Of a stretch of 56,255 nucleotides of DNA, positions 7,851 through 17,571 are shown piece by piece; positions within the stretch are counted from its first letter, which is position 1; each line of letters begins with the position of its first letter. Position numbers and translations under genes: made by a program. This DNA is from Methylomonas methanica. GTDB taxonomy: Bacteria; Pseudomonadota; Gammaproteobacteria; Methylococcales; Methylomonadaceae. The stretch lies in contig NZ_LUUG01000079.1 of assembly GCF_001644035.1 (NCBI RefSeq), forward strand, positions 1-56,255, given 5' to 3'. The notes below the pieces were generated by a model. It was not told the DNA's origin, ran no database searches, and saw only the letters and a program-made list of their open reading frames with translations.

Positions 7851-8978
7851 ATGGCAGAAGATTCCGGTCAAGATAAAACCGAAGACCCCACCGGTAAGCG
7901 ACTTACCGATTCGCGTAAAAAAGGTCAGGTCCCCCGTTCCAAGGAGCTCAACACCTTTGTGACCTTAATTACCAGTGCCGCGCTGTTTTTCTATTCCGGT
8001 CAAGGCATGTGGCGCAGTATGCTGGAGATGATGAAGCATCCCTTACAGTTGTCGCGGGAGGCTGTGTTCGATCCGGCGACGCCTTTGATTTATCTGAAGG
8101 CGGCGTTTGCCGAAGGTTTGTGGGTAATTCTGCCGTTTTTGGTGGTGTTGGTGGTTGCCGATTTGGCGGCAGCGTTGATGTTGGGCGGTTGGAACTTTAC
8201 CAGTGAAGCCTTCGAGGTGAAGTTTTCCAAGCTGAATCCGCTGACCGGAATCAAAAAAATCATCGGCATTCAAGGTGTGGTCGAACTGATCAAGGCCATT
8301 CTAAAAGTTATATTGGTGTCCGTCGTTTCCTGGAATTTGTTCAAGCTGTATTTCGACGATTTCATGGGCTTGAGCCGTTTGCCTATCGATCAGGCTATTC
8401 ATCATGTCGGCGACATTATTTCCTTCTGTTTAATAATTATGAGTGCCACTTTTTTATTGTTGGTGATGCTGGATGCACCCTATCAATTGTGGAATCACCA
8501 GCGCCAGCTGAAAATGACCAAGCAGGAAGTTCGCGATGAAGCCAAGGATCAAGAGGGTAATCCCGAGGTCAAAGGTAAAATCCGTCGGATGCAGATGGAG
8601 GCCGCACAACGGCGGATGATGGATGCGGTGCCTAGCGCTGACGTCATTGTCACCAATCCCACCCATTTTGCGGTGGCCTTAAAATACGATCAAACTGGTA
8701 ATGGCGCGCCCTTGCTGGTTGCCAAAGGTACCGATTTGGTGGCCGCGCAGATTCGGCAGTTGGCAATGGCCTCGCAAGTACCCTTGGTCGCGGCGCCCTC
8801 GCTGGCGAGGGCTTTGTATTATTCCACCGATCTGAATCAGGAAATACCGCGTGGCTTATTTTTGGCGGTCGCTCAAGTATTAGCCTATGTTTTTCAATTA
8901 CGGGCTTCGACGCAATACGGCTGGAACAAACCGGTTCCGCCTAGCGATGTGCAAGTACCCGACGACTTTAAGCAATAG
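7851..8978 (+). CDS. flhB: Flagellar export switch protein FlhB
   Basis: FlhB controls the substrate-specificity switch from rod/hook to filament export. The 375-residue protein opens with the family signature EDKTE/PTGKRL-like region (residues 8-18) and has four membrane helices up to about residue 210. A charged linker is followed by the cytoplasmic domain with the self-cleaving NPTH motif at residues 269-272, the same position as in Salmonella. The start follows the fliR stop without a gap. Confidence 0.96.
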   Translation: MAEDSGQDKTEDPTGKRLTDSRKKGQVPRSKELNTFVTLITSAALFFYSGQGMWRSMLEMMKHPLQLSREAVFDPATPLIYLKAAFAEGLWVILPFLVVLVVADLAAALMLGGWNFTSEAFEVKFSKLNPLTGIKKIIGIQGVVELIKAILKVILVSVVSWNLFKLYFDDFMGLSRLPIDQAIHHVGDIISFCLIIMSATFLLLVMLDAPYQLWNHQRQLKMTKQEVRDEAKDQEGNPEVKGKIRRMQMEAAQRRMMDAVPSADVIVTNPTHFAVALKYDQTGNGAPLLVAKGTDLVAAQIRQLAMASQVPLVAAPSLARALYYSTDLNQEIPRGLFLAVAQVLAYVFQLRASTQYGWNKPVPPSDVQVPDDFKQ

Positions 8979-8997
8979 CCCGGTATCGAGCTGAATT

Positions 8998-11103
8998 ATG
9001 GATTTTACGAAAATACTCAACGCTCTCAAGGCACTGACTGGTTTGGGCTTGGGTGCGCCACTATTGATTGTGATGTTGCTGGCATTGTTGATTTTGCCGC
9101 TGCCGCCGTTTGTACTGGATCTATTCTTTACCTTCAATATCGCGTTCTCGCTGATTATCCTGCTGGTGGTGATTTACACCCTCAAGCCGTTGGAGTTTGC
9201 ATCATTTCCTACCGTGATCCTGGTGGCAACCCTATTGCGACTGTCCTTGAACGTGGCCTCCACCAGGGTAGTGTTGATTCGCGGGCATGAGGGCGGGGAT
9301 GCCGCCGGCAAAGTGATCGAGGCCTTCGGTTCATTCGTCATCGGCGGCAACTTTGCGGTGGGTATCGTGGTGTTTGCGATTTTGGTGGTCATCAATTTTA
9401 TGGTGGTAACCAAAGGTGCCGGCCGCGTGGCGGAAGTGAGCGCCCGTTTTACCCTGGACGCGATGCCGGGCAAACAGATGGCTATCGATGCCGATTTGAA
9501 TTCCGGGTTGATCAATCAGGATGAGGCTCGGGCTCGCCGTGAGGAAGTGGCCGCCGAAGCGGATTTTTACGGTTCGATGGATGGTGCCAGTAAATTTGTG
9601 CGCGGCGACGCGGTAGCCGGCATCATCATTTTGTTCGTGAATATGATAGGCGGCTTGGCGATAGGTGTGGGCCAGCACGGTATGAGCTTTGCCGACGCCG
9701 CGAACGTTTACGTGTTGCTGACCATCGGTGACGGTTTAGTGGCACAGATTCCGTCGCTACTATTATCGGTCGCTGCGGCGATGGTGGTCACGCGGGTTAG
9801 GGGTAGCAAGCAGGATATCGGCAAGCAACTGAGTTCGCAATTGTTTGAAGATCCGCGCACGCTATTGGTGACTGCTGCGGTAATGGGCATCCTCGGCATT
9901 ATTCCCGGCATGCCCAACCTAGTGTTCATCTTGCTGGCGTTGACGCTGGTCGGCGGTGCCTATCTTATCGATAGGCGGCGTAAGCTTGAGGAAGAAAAGG
10001 CCCTGGAAATGGAGCGTATCGTTTCGCCGCAGCAGCTAGCTAAGACCGAAATCAAGGAATTGGGCTGGGACGATGTGATGCCGGTCGATGCCATTGGTCT
10101 GGAAGTAGGGTATCGCTTGATTCCGTTAGTGGATAGAAATCAGGGCGGGCAATTAATGATGCGCATCAAGGGCGTGCGCAAGAAGTTGTCGCAAGAGCTG
10201 GGTTTTCTAATTCCGTCGGTGCATATTCGCGATAACCTGGATTTGTCGCCTACCGAATACCGGATTTCCTTGATGGGCGTGAGCGTCGGTGAAGCCAATA
10301 TCATGCCCGAGAAAGAAATGGCGATTAATCCCGGCCGGGTGTTCGGCACATTGCAAGGCGCGCCGTGCAAGGATCCGGCGTTTGGCTTGGATGCGATCTG
10401 GATCGATGCCAATCAAAAAGACCAGGCGCAAACCCTGGGTTACACGGTAGTTGATCCCAGTACCGTGGTCGCCACGCATCTCAGTCATATTCTGCAAAGC
10501 AATGCCCACGAATTGTTCGGTTACGAGGAGGCGCAGCAGTTGCTGGATAACTTGTCCAAAGTAGCGCCGAAGCTGGTCGAGGATCTGGTACCGAAAACCT
10601 TGCCCTTGGGTATTTTGGTGAAGGTTTTACAAAACCTGCTGCAAGAGCGGGTTTCGATTCGGGATTTACGGACCATCGCCGAAACTTTGGCGGAGTACGG
10701 GGTGAAGAGTCAAGATCCGGACATCTTGACCTCGGCGGTGCGGGCAGCCTTGGGGCGCTCAATTGTCCATGAAATCAACGGAGTACAGACGGAAATCCCG
10801 GTTATTACACTCGATCCAGGCTTGGAACAGATATTGCATAGGTCATTGCAGACGGCGGGCGAAGGTGGTGCGGGTTTAGAACCGGGCTTGGCCGAGCAGA
10901 TGCACAAATCCCTGGAGGAAAGTGCGCAAAGGATGGAAATGGAAGGGCAGACCGCAGTGTTGTTGGTGTCTTCTTATATTCGTCCCTGGTTGGCTCGCTT
11001 CGTTCGTCATTCGATATCCGGCTTACATGTGCTGGCCTATAATGAAATCCCTCAAGATCGGCAGATCAGGGTGGTTTCCACAGTGGGACAGCGTGGACAA
11101 TAA
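8998..11103 (+). CDS. flhA: Flagellar export protein FlhA
   Basis: FlhA is the large export-gate protein that docks chaperone-substrate complexes and is linked to proton-driven export. The 701-residue protein has about eight membrane helices in its first 330 residues. The FHIPEP-family cytoplasmic loop (RFTLDAMPGKQMAIDADL, about 150-167) lies between helices 4 and 5, and a large soluble C-domain of about 370 residues follows. It is 19 nt downstream of flhB and 15 nt upstream of flhF. Confidence 0.97.
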   Translation: MDFTKILNALKALTGLGLGAPLLIVMLLALLILPLPPFVLDLFFTFNIAFSLIILLVVIYTLKPLEFASFPTVILVATLLRLSLNVASTRVVLIRGHEGGDAAGKVIEAFGSFVIGGNFAVGIVVFAILVVINFMVVTKGAGRVAEVSARFTLDAMPGKQMAIDADLNSGLINQDEARARREEVAAEADFYGSMDGASKFVRGDAVAGIIILFVNMIGGLAIGVGQHGMSFADAANVYVLLTIGDGLVAQIPSLLLSVAAAMVVTRVRGSKQDIGKQLSSQLFEDPRTLLVTAAVMGILGIIPGMPNLVFILLALTLVGGAYLIDRRRKLEEEKALEMERIVSPQQLAKTEIKELGWDDVMPVDAIGLEVGYRLIPLVDRNQGGQLMMRIKGVRKKLSQELGFLIPSVHIRDNLDLSPTEYRISLMGVSVGEANIMPEKEMAINPGRVFGTLQGAPCKDPAFGLDAIWIDANQKDQAQTLGYTVVDPSTVVATHLSHILQSNAHELFGYEEAQQLLDNLSKVAPKLVEDLVPKTLPLGILVKVLQNLLQERVSIRDLRTIAETLAEYGVKSQDPDILTSAVRAALGRSIVHEINGVQTEIPVITLDPGLEQILHRSLQTAGEGGAGLEPGLAEQMHKSLEESAQRMEMEGQTAVLLVSSYIRPWLARFVRHSISGLHVLAYNEIPQDRQIRVVSTVGQRGQ

Positions 11104-11118
11104 AACAGAGGTTGCGCG

Positions 11119-12525
11119 ATGAAAATTAAACGCTTTTTTGCAGCAGACATACGGCAGGCCATGCGCATGGTCAAAGAAGAATTGGGCGCCGATGCAGTGA
11201 TTATGTCCAACCGTTCGGTGGATGGTGGCGTGGAAATCGTTGCGGCCCGCGACTTTGACGAGCAGGTCATTCATAAAAATCTCAAGCAACGCGAAGACGA
11301 AAAATCGCCGCCCAATGAAGTTAAAAAAGTCGATTTGCCTGATCTCGAAGCCGAAAAAAAATCGCTGCATGTTTTAAGTAGCGCCAGAAAACGCGGCGCG
11401 GAAGGCAGCATTCCGGAAAATCCGATTCGTCGCAACCTGGATCAATATGTCGGTTATGCCGAAAAACTCCAGGTTGGTCATAACAACGCGCAGAAAATCT
11501 CCGAAAAAGTTCGCCAAGTCGAAAAACCGGCTTGGGCGAGTGCCGATCCCAAAATTAAACCGTTGACCGAGCCTAGGCCCGTTCAGTCGCACAATGGCGA
11601 TAAATTCATCGACGAGATGCGTGCGGAAATGAAAGAACTGCGGACCATGTTGGACAGCAAGCTATCGAATATAGTCATGCAAATGCCACAACACGGGCTA
11701 CCTTTACACGACGATTTGCGTGATCGGATGTTGGAGTGCGGCTTCTCGAAAAATTTGGCGGGCAAGATAGCCAACCGGTTGGGTAGTCATAAACAATTCG
11801 ACTTGGCCATCGGCAAAGCCCAGGAAATGTTGGCTAGACTGGTGCCGATAGCCGATGACAACTTGCTGGATCAAGGCGGTATCGCCGCATTGGTTGGCTC
11901 GACCGGGGTTGGTAAAACCACGACAGTCGCTAAGTTGGCCGCGCAGTTTATTTTAAAACACGGTTCCCGGCAGATCGCGCTGATTACCACGGACAATTAT
12001 CGGATAGGTGCTCACGAGCAAATCAATACTTACGGCAGAATCCTGGATGTGCCGGTCAGAGTGGCAGGCGATGCGGAAGAATTGCGCAGGCATATCAATA
12101 GTTTTTCCGATAAACGCCTGATTTTGATAGACACCGCCGGCATGAGTCAACGCGACATGCGCTTGGCTGAGCAGTTGAAAACCTTGCAACATGGCGATTT
12201 GCCTATACGCTCTTATCTGGTGATGTCCGCAACCACGCAATACAAAGCAATGCTGGAAATTATGGATGCGTTCCGAATACTCGAACCACAAGCGACTATA
12301 CTAACCAAGTTTGATGAGGCAGTTAGCAAAGGTACCGCGTTGTCGGCGATTATCGAGCGGCGCATGCCATTGTCATTTATCACTGACGGTCAGCAGGTGC
12401 CGGAAGATATTTACTTACCCGATGCCGATGCTTTGATTCAGCAGTGTATGGAAAGTGTCGATCAGGACCATGGCTATGGCGACGATGTGAATGTTGAAGA
12501 CTGGCTGGCGGAAAGCCATGCATAA
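11119..12525 (+). CDS. flhF: Flagellar SRP-family GTPase FlhF
   Basis: FlhF is a signal-recognition-particle-type GTPase that places the flagellum at the cell pole. The 468-residue protein has a variable basic N-terminal B domain (about 1-170, starting MKIKRFFAADIRQAMRMVKE), a helical N domain, and a G domain with P-loop GSTGVGKTTT at residues 260-269. Further G motifs DTAGMSQRD and TKFDEA are present. AGAGG precedes the ATG at 8 nt spacing. The flhG start overlaps its last codons. Confidence 0.95.
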   Translation: MKIKRFFAADIRQAMRMVKEELGADAVIMSNRSVDGGVEIVAARDFDEQVIHKNLKQREDEKSPPNEVKKVDLPDLEAEKKSLHVLSSARKRGAEGSIPENPIRRNLDQYVGYAEKLQVGHNNAQKISEKVRQVEKPAWASADPKIKPLTEPRPVQSHNGDKFIDEMRAEMKELRTMLDSKLSNIVMQMPQHGLPLHDDLRDRMLECGFSKNLAGKIANRLGSHKQFDLAIGKAQEMLARLVPIADDNLLDQGGIAALVGSTGVGKTTTVAKLAAQFILKHGSRQIALITTDNYRIGAHEQINTYGRILDVPVRVAGDAEELRRHINSFSDKRLILIDTAGMSQRDMRLAEQLKTLQHGDLPIRSYLVMSATTQYKAMLEIMDAFRILEPQATILTKFDEAVSKGTALSAIIERRMPLSFITDGQQVPEDIYLPDADALIQQCMESVDQDHGYGDDVNVEDWLAESHA

Positions 12526-13390
12526 GTCATTCGATCAGGCAGCTGGAATTAGACAAATGAGATATATGAAACCGGTGCGAGTAATCGCAGTAACAAGTGG
12601 CAAGGGCGGGGTTGGTAAAACCAATCTTTCCGTGAATATCGGCGTGGCGCTATCGAAAATGGGTAGGCGGGTGGCGATACTCGACGCCGACATGGGCTTG
12701 GCTAATGTCGATATTTTGCTGGGCATGTTTCCCGAATTCAATTTGTCGCACGTATTGAGCGGCGAAAAAAGTTTGAAGGAAATCATGATGACAGGGCCTT
12801 CCGGGCTGAAAATCATTCCGGCTTCGTCAGGTATCCAGCGGATGTCCGATTTGTCGAGTATCGAGCAAGCCGGCGTGATACGGGCCTTTAGCGAAATCGA
12901 CCGAGAGTTGGATGTACTCATAGTCGATACAGCGGCCGGTATTTCGGCAAGTGTGGTGAATTTTGCCCGCGCCTGCCAGGAAATTATTGTGGTGGTGTGT
13001 GACGAGCCCACCTCGCTGGCCGACGCCTATGCGTATATCAAATTGTTGAATAGAGATTACGGGCTTAATAGCTTTCACATTATTACGAATATGGTGCAGT
13101 CGGCTGAACACGGACAGGCCTTGTTCAATAAGCTGAGTAAAGTGACTGACCGTTATTTGGATGTGGCTTTGCATTTTGTCGGCGCGGTGCCGCAGGACGA
13201 ATATTTGAAAAAGTCCGTGCAAAAACAAACGCCGGTGGTGGAAGCATTCCCGCAAAGTAAGGCGGCACTGGCCATCAAGAATCTGGCGCGGAAAATCGAT
13301 AGCTGGCCCATCAAGCCCAAAGCGGGCGGCTACCTGGAGTTTTTTGTCGAACGGATGATCCAGTACAGCGCGAAAGAGGATGTTGCATGA
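12518..13390 (+). CDS. flhG: MinD-like ATPase FlhG (FleN), flagellar number control
   Basis: FlhG is a MinD/ParA-type ATPase that limits flagellar number and stimulates FlhF GTPase. From ATG 12518 the protein has 290 residues. It begins with the DQAAGIR motif (residues 6-12), the known type of FlhF-activating N-terminal helix. This supports the ATG 12518 start over a later one at 12557. The deviant Walker A box KGGVGKTN is at 29-36. An in-frame ATG at 12491 lies further inside flhF and is unnecessary. Its end overlaps fliA by four bases (ATGA). Confidence 0.93.
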   Translation: MHKSFDQAAGIRQMRYMKPVRVIAVTSGKGGVGKTNLSVNIGVALSKMGRRVAILDADMGLANVDILLGMFPEFNLSHVLSGEKSLKEIMMTGPSGLKIIPASSGIQRMSDLSSIEQAGVIRAFSEIDRELDVLIVDTAAGISASVVNFARACQEIIVVVCDEPTSLADAYAYIKLLNRDYGLNSFHIITNMVQSAEHGQALFNKLSKVTDRYLDVALHFVGAVPQDEYLKKSVQKQTPVVEAFPQSKAALAIKNLARKIDSWPIKPKAGGYLEFFVERMIQYSAKEDVA

Positions 13391-14133
13391 GCGGAGCGGC
13401 AATGTATGCTGCCGTGCAGGCTGGAAATGTTGATGCTTTAGTCATTCAACATGCGCCGCTGGTAAAACGCATTGCCTACCACTTGATGGGCCGGTTGCCC
13501 GATACGGTGCAGCTTGATGATTTGATTCAATCCGGCATGCTGGGTTTGCTGGAAGCGCTGAAACACTACGACGCCGGTCAGGGTGCCAGCTTCGATACTT
13601 ACGCCGGCATCCGCATTCGCGGGGCCATGCTGGACGAGTTGCGCCGTTCGGATTGGACGCCGCGTTCGGTGCATAAGAAAGCCCGCATGGTGGCGGAGGC
13701 GATACGCGAGGTTGAGAATCAACTGGGACGCGACGCCAAGGACACCGAAGTGGCCGGGCATATGGGCATAGGCCTAAATGAATATCACCATATTTTGCAG
13801 GATGCGGTGTCTTGCAAGACCTTTAGCGTCGAAGAATTGGTGCAAGGCGAAGACAGCGTCATTGATGATGTGCACGGCAATCAGCAGCCCGAAGATGTGC
13901 TGATCCAACAGAATTTTCAAAAAGCCCTGACCAAGGCCATTTCGGAATTACCGGAACGGGAGCGCTTGGTGATATCGCTGTATTACGACGAAGAGCTGAA
14001 TTTGCGTGAGATTGGCAAGGTGCTCGATGTCAGCGAATCGCGGGTTAGCCAAATTTGTAGTCAGGCGATGTTGCGCTTACGCGCTAGACTTGCGGATTGG
14101 GTGGAAGGGAAAGATAATGAAAAGTGCAGCTAA
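13387..14133 (+). CDS. fliA: Flagellar sigma factor FliA (sigma-28)
   Basis: FliA directs RNA polymerase to late flagellar and chemotaxis promoters. The 248-residue protein has region 2 (LVKRIAYHLMGRLPDTVQLD, about 25-44), region 3 with LRRSDWTPR, and region 4 (ELPERERLVISLYYDEELNL onward, about 190-240) with a helix-turn-helix ending SESRVSQI. ATG 13387 overlaps the flhG stop. The chemotaxis genes follow 87 nt downstream. Confidence 0.95.
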   Translation: MSGAAMYAAVQAGNVDALVIQHAPLVKRIAYHLMGRLPDTVQLDDLIQSGMLGLLEALKHYDAGQGASFDTYAGIRIRGAMLDELRRSDWTPRSVHKKARMVAEAIREVENQLGRDAKDTEVAGHMGIGLNEYHHILQDAVSCKTFSVEELVQGEDSVIDDVHGNQQPEDVLIQQNFQKALTKAISELPERERLVISLYYDEELNLREIGKVLDVSESRVSQICSQAMLRLRARLADWVEGKDNEKCS

Positions 14134-14220
14134 TGTGTGGTTATTGCAGGAATTTTTCGCAATTATCAGTGACAACTTAGCGGTTTCTTAACAATAAAGT
14201 AATCTGGGTGGAGATTATCC

Positions 14221-14607
14221 TTGGATAAAAATATGCGTATTCTGGTTGTCGATGACTTTTCGACAATGCGGAGAATAGTAAAAAACCTGTTGAAAGATCT
14301 GGGTTTTACCAACACCGTGGAAGCGGACGACGGGAAAACGGCGCTGCCTATTTTGGAAAAAGGCGGTATTGATTTTTTGATCACCGATTGGAATATGCCC
14401 GGGATGACCGGTATAGATTTGTTGAAGGCTGTCAGGTCTACTCCCAGTTTGGCCAATCTGCCGGTGTTGATGGTAACTGCCGAAGCCAAGCGCGAGCAGA
14501 TCATCATGGCTGCGCAAGCCGGCGTAAACGGGTATGTCATCAAGCCTTTTACTGCTGCTACGCTTAAAGAGAAAATCGAAAAGATTTTTGAACGCATCGA
14601 CGGCTGA
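14221..14607 (+). CDS. cheY: Chemotaxis response regulator CheY
   Basis: CheY is a single-domain receiver that, when phosphorylated by CheA, binds FliM and changes motor rotation. The TTG at 14221 is chosen as start because GGTGGAG lies 7 nt upstream; an internal ATG at 14233 would be too close for that ribosome site to favour it. From TTG the protein has 128 residues. The acidic pocket is D11-D12 and the phosphorylation site is D56 in [12 protein letters not shown]. Lys108-region KPFTAATL is conserved. cheZ follows at 17 nt. Confidence 0.94.
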   Translation: MDKNMRILVVDDFSTMRRIVKNLLKDLGFTNTVEADDGKTALPILEKGGIDFLITDWNMPGMTGIDLLKAVRSTPSLANLPVLMVTAEAKREQIIMAAQAGVNGYVIKPFTAATLKEKIEKIFERIDG

Positions 14608-14624
14608 AGCACAGGGAGATAACG

Positions 14625-15347
14625 ATGAATACTGACCTGCTGAGTTTGGCCCGGGATTTGGTTGCAGCATTAGAAAAATGCGATGAAGCGGCTGCCGACG
14701 AAATTCTCGATCAAGTAGCCGGCTTAAGAGAAACACAATTGTTTAAAGAAATTGGCCGCCTAACTCGCCAATTGCACGACACCATGGTTAGTTTTTCCGT
14801 CGATTCCAAAATAGCCGCAATGGCCGAGCACGATATTCCGGATGCCAAGGAGCGCTTGCATTATGTGATCGCGATGACCGAACAGGCCGCGGATCAGACG
14901 CTAACCGCTGTTGAAGAGTTATTACCGGTATCAGATGAATTGAACGGGCAGGTTAACCAATTGTCGGCGCAATGGAATCGCTTTTTGGATCGGGAAATGC
15001 CGTTCGAAGAGTTTAAGGCGATGAGTGCCGACCTCAGTCAATATTTTGAGCAGTCGCACGTGTCTCTCGACAAAATCCAGGCGGGTTTAAACGATATTTT
15101 GATGGCGCAAGGGTTTCAAGATATTACCGGGCAGATTATCCGCCGGGTTATCGATTTGGTGCAGGATCTCGAAGGCAGCATGGTTAATCTGATCAAAATT
15201 TCCAGTCGCAAAATCACGCCAAGCAGCGGGGCGGCGTTACAGCCCGAAGTGCCCGGACCGGTTGTACCCGGAGTAGATGACAGAGCCGGCGATGTCGCCA
15301 CCAGTCAGGTCGATGTTGATGATTTGCTGTCTAGTCTAGGTTTCTGA
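14625..15347 (+). CDS. cheZ: CheY-P phosphatase CheZ
   Basis: CheZ dephosphorylates CheY-P and is the signal-termination enzyme in gamma- and betaproteobacteria. The 240-residue helical protein has the conserved catalytic segment GFQDITGQIIRRVIDLV, with its Asp and Gln. It also has a C-terminal CheY-binding peptide, VDVDDLLSSLGF, after a flexible linker. AGGGAGAT precedes ATG 14625. It sits directly between cheY and cheA in the usual order. Confidence 0.95.
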   Translation: MNTDLLSLARDLVAALEKCDEAAADEILDQVAGLRETQLFKEIGRLTRQLHDTMVSFSVDSKIAAMAEHDIPDAKERLHYVIAMTEQAADQTLTAVEELLPVSDELNGQVNQLSAQWNRFLDREMPFEEFKAMSADLSQYFEQSHVSLDKIQAGLNDILMAQGFQDITGQIIRRVIDLVQDLEGSMVNLIKISSRKITPSSGAALQPEVPGPVVPGVDDRAGDVATSQVDVDDLLSSLGF

Positions 15348-15357
15348 GGAAAACAAC

Positions 15358-17562
15358 ATGGCGATCGATCTGGACGACGAAATATTGCAGGACTTTCTGG
15401 TAGAGGCCGGGGAGATTCTCGATTCACTGGGTGAGCAACTGGTCGAACTGGAGCAATCGCCGGGCGATCTTGATCTCCTCAACTCGATATTTCGCGGGTT
15501 CCACACCATAAAGGGCGGTGCCGGTTTTCTGGCTATCAGCGCTTTGGTCGATGTTTGTCATAACGCCGAAGACGTTTTTAACGTGCTCAGGCAGGGTGAT
15601 CGCCAAGTCACCCCTGATTTGATGGATGTGATTTTGCAAGTAGTGGACATCGTCAACGAGATGTTCGGGCAAGTCCGTTCAGGCAATACGCCAAAATCGG
15701 CCGATCAAGGCCTTTTAAAACGCTTGAAAGCCTACGCCGGGCCGGCCGAAGCTACCGCTGCAGAGGTTGCGGTAGAAGCGGTTGTATTGAATGAAACTCC
15801 GGAGCCTCATCAATTATCCCCTCAAGAATCCGCAGCTCAAGACTACGATGCGATGCTCGATCCCGAGGAGTTATTGGCTAGCGAATCCTCCGCGGAAGAT
15901 GCCGACGAAATTACCGAACAGGAATTCGAAGATTTGCTGGATGCTTTGCATGGAAAAGGTGGTTCTCCTACTGTACACATAGAGCCGCAATCGGCAGCCC
16001 CGGCGGCGGATGACGAAATTAGTGAAGACGAGTTTGAAAATTTGCTCGACGAGTTGCATGGCAAAGGCAAGTTTTCGGTAAAAGCCGAGGTGCCTGTTCA
16101 AGCCAGCGATTCGGGCGATATTACCGACGAGGAGTTCGATAAAGTACTCGATGCTTTACACGGTAAAGGTAAGTTCGATGCTGCCAATTTGGGCAAGATT
16201 GATGAGCAAGCTGCGGGTGAAAAAGACACACCAATTAAAAATGTGGCGGCGCCTGTCGAGAAACCGGTCGTGGCAGCTAAACCAGAGCCGGTCGCGAAAA
16301 CGCCCGCCGATGTGGAACCCGAAAATAACCTCGGCAAAGTAGCGCCGGTAGTAGATTCCGTTTCCGACAAAAGTAAAGCCGCAACGCCGCAAGCCGATAC
16401 CACGGTCAGGGTAGATACCCAGATTTTGGACGATATTATGAATATGGTCGGCGAGCTGGTTCTGGTGCGCAATCGCTTCCAAACCCTTAAAGCCAATGCC
16501 GAAGCCGGTGAACAGTTGTCCAAGGCTATATCCAATCTGGATGTGGTGACCGCCGATTTACAATTGGCAGTGATGAAAACCCGGATGCAGCCCATCAAAA
16601 AAGTATTCGGCCGCTTTCCACGCGTGGTGCGTGATTTGGCCCGAAGTCTGAAAAAAGAAATCAGACTGGAGTTGGTGGGTGAAGACACAGATCTCGACAA
16701 AAACCTGGTTGAGGCGCTGGCTGATCCTTTGGTGCATTTGGTGAGAAACGCCGTAGATCACGGTATCGAATCGCCGGACGAGCGAGAGGCCAAGGGCAAG
16801 CCCAGGGAAGGCGTGGTGATCTTGAAAGCGTCGCAGGAGGGCGATCATATTCAATTGTCCATCAAAGATGATGGTAAGGGTATGAATTCCGATGTATTGC
16901 GCGCCAAAGTAGTGGAAAAAGGCTTAATGGATGAAGAAAGCGCCGCGCGTCTCGACGAAAAAGAGTGTTACAACCTGATTTTTCTACCCGGTTTTTCGAC
17001 CAAAACGGAAATTTCCGACGTGTCCGGCCGCGGTGTCGGTATGGACGTGGTAAAGACCCGTATCGCACAAATGAACGGCGTGGTGGAAATCGATTCGGTA
17101 GAAGGCCGAGGCAGCACGATTCTGATCAAGGTACCGTTGACATTGGCGATCATGCCGACCCTTATGGTGAAGCTGCGCGGACAGGCTTTTGCGTTGCCGT
17201 TGGCCAGCGTACTGGAAATACTCGATCTGGATTTGAGCAAAACCAATAAAGTAGACGGTCAGCTGGTGGTAATGGTCAGAAACAAGGCCTTACCGCTGTT
17301 TTATTTAAGCGAATGGCTGGTGAGAGGGTCTTACTTCACAGGCGAAACGCAGCCGACCAATCACGTGGTGGTGGTGAACGCCGGCGGCAGGCATGTTGGT
17401 TTCGTGGTGGATCAATTAATCGGGCAGGAAGAGGTAGTGATTAAAGCCCTTGGTGCCAAGTTACATGGATTGGAAGGGCTGGCGGGAGCAACCATTACCG
17501 GTGACGGCAAGATAGCGCTGATACTTGATGTGCCTGGCCTGATGAAGAAGTATGCGATGTGA
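15358..17562 (+). CDS. cheA: Chemotaxis histidine kinase CheA
   Basis: CheA autophosphorylates on its HPt domain and passes phosphate to CheY and CheB. The 734-residue protein has an HPt domain with phospho-acceptor His49 in HTIKGGAGF. A long acidic linker carries three related 17-residue repeats (pattern ITxxEFxxLLDALHGKG) at residues 185, 221 and 255. It is followed by an Ala/Pro-rich segment, a dimerisation domain at about 345-410, an ATPase domain (HLVRNAVDHGIE near 459, DDGKGM near 503, GRGVGMD near 557) and a CheW-like domain at about 600-730. The repeats lie where the CheY-binding P2 region is expected. Confidence 0.96.
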   Translation: MAIDLDDEILQDFLVEAGEILDSLGEQLVELEQSPGDLDLLNSIFRGFHTIKGGAGFLAISALVDVCHNAEDVFNVLRQGDRQVTPDLMDVILQVVDIVNEMFGQVRSGNTPKSADQGLLKRLKAYAGPAEATAAEVAVEAVVLNETPEPHQLSPQESAAQDYDAMLDPEELLASESSAEDADEITEQEFEDLLDALHGKGGSPTVHIEPQSAAPAADDEISEDEFENLLDELHGKGKFSVKAEVPVQASDSGDITDEEFDKVLDALHGKGKFDAANLGKIDEQAAGEKDTPIKNVAAPVEKPVVAAKPEPVAKTPADVEPENNLGKVAPVVDSVSDKSKAATPQADTTVRVDTQILDDIMNMVGELVLVRNRFQTLKANAEAGEQLSKAISNLDVVTADLQLAVMKTRMQPIKKVFGRFPRVVRDLARSLKKEIRLELVGEDTDLDKNLVEALADPLVHLVRNAVDHGIESPDEREAKGKPREGVVILKASQEGDHIQLSIKDDGKGMNSDVLRAKVVEKGLMDEESAARLDEKECYNLIFLPGFSTKTEISDVSGRGVGMDVVKTRIAQMNGVVEIDSVEGRGSTILIKVPLTLAIMPTLMVKLRGQAFALPLASVLEILDLDLSKTNKVDGQLVVMVRNKALPLFYLSEWLVRGSYFTGETQPTNHVVVVNAGGRHVGFVVDQLIGQEEVVIKALGAKLHGLEGLAGATITGDGKIALILDVPGLMKKYAM

Positions 17563-17571
17563 CGCGGCAAT

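Noticed and set aside
12827..13402. 191-codon minus-strand frame opposite flhG
   Set aside because: His-rich shadow of a secure gene with no supporting start signal.
16098..16700. 200-codon minus-strand frame opposite cheA
   Set aside because: Ser/Thr-rich antisense shadow of the CheA linker; no domain, no ribosome site.
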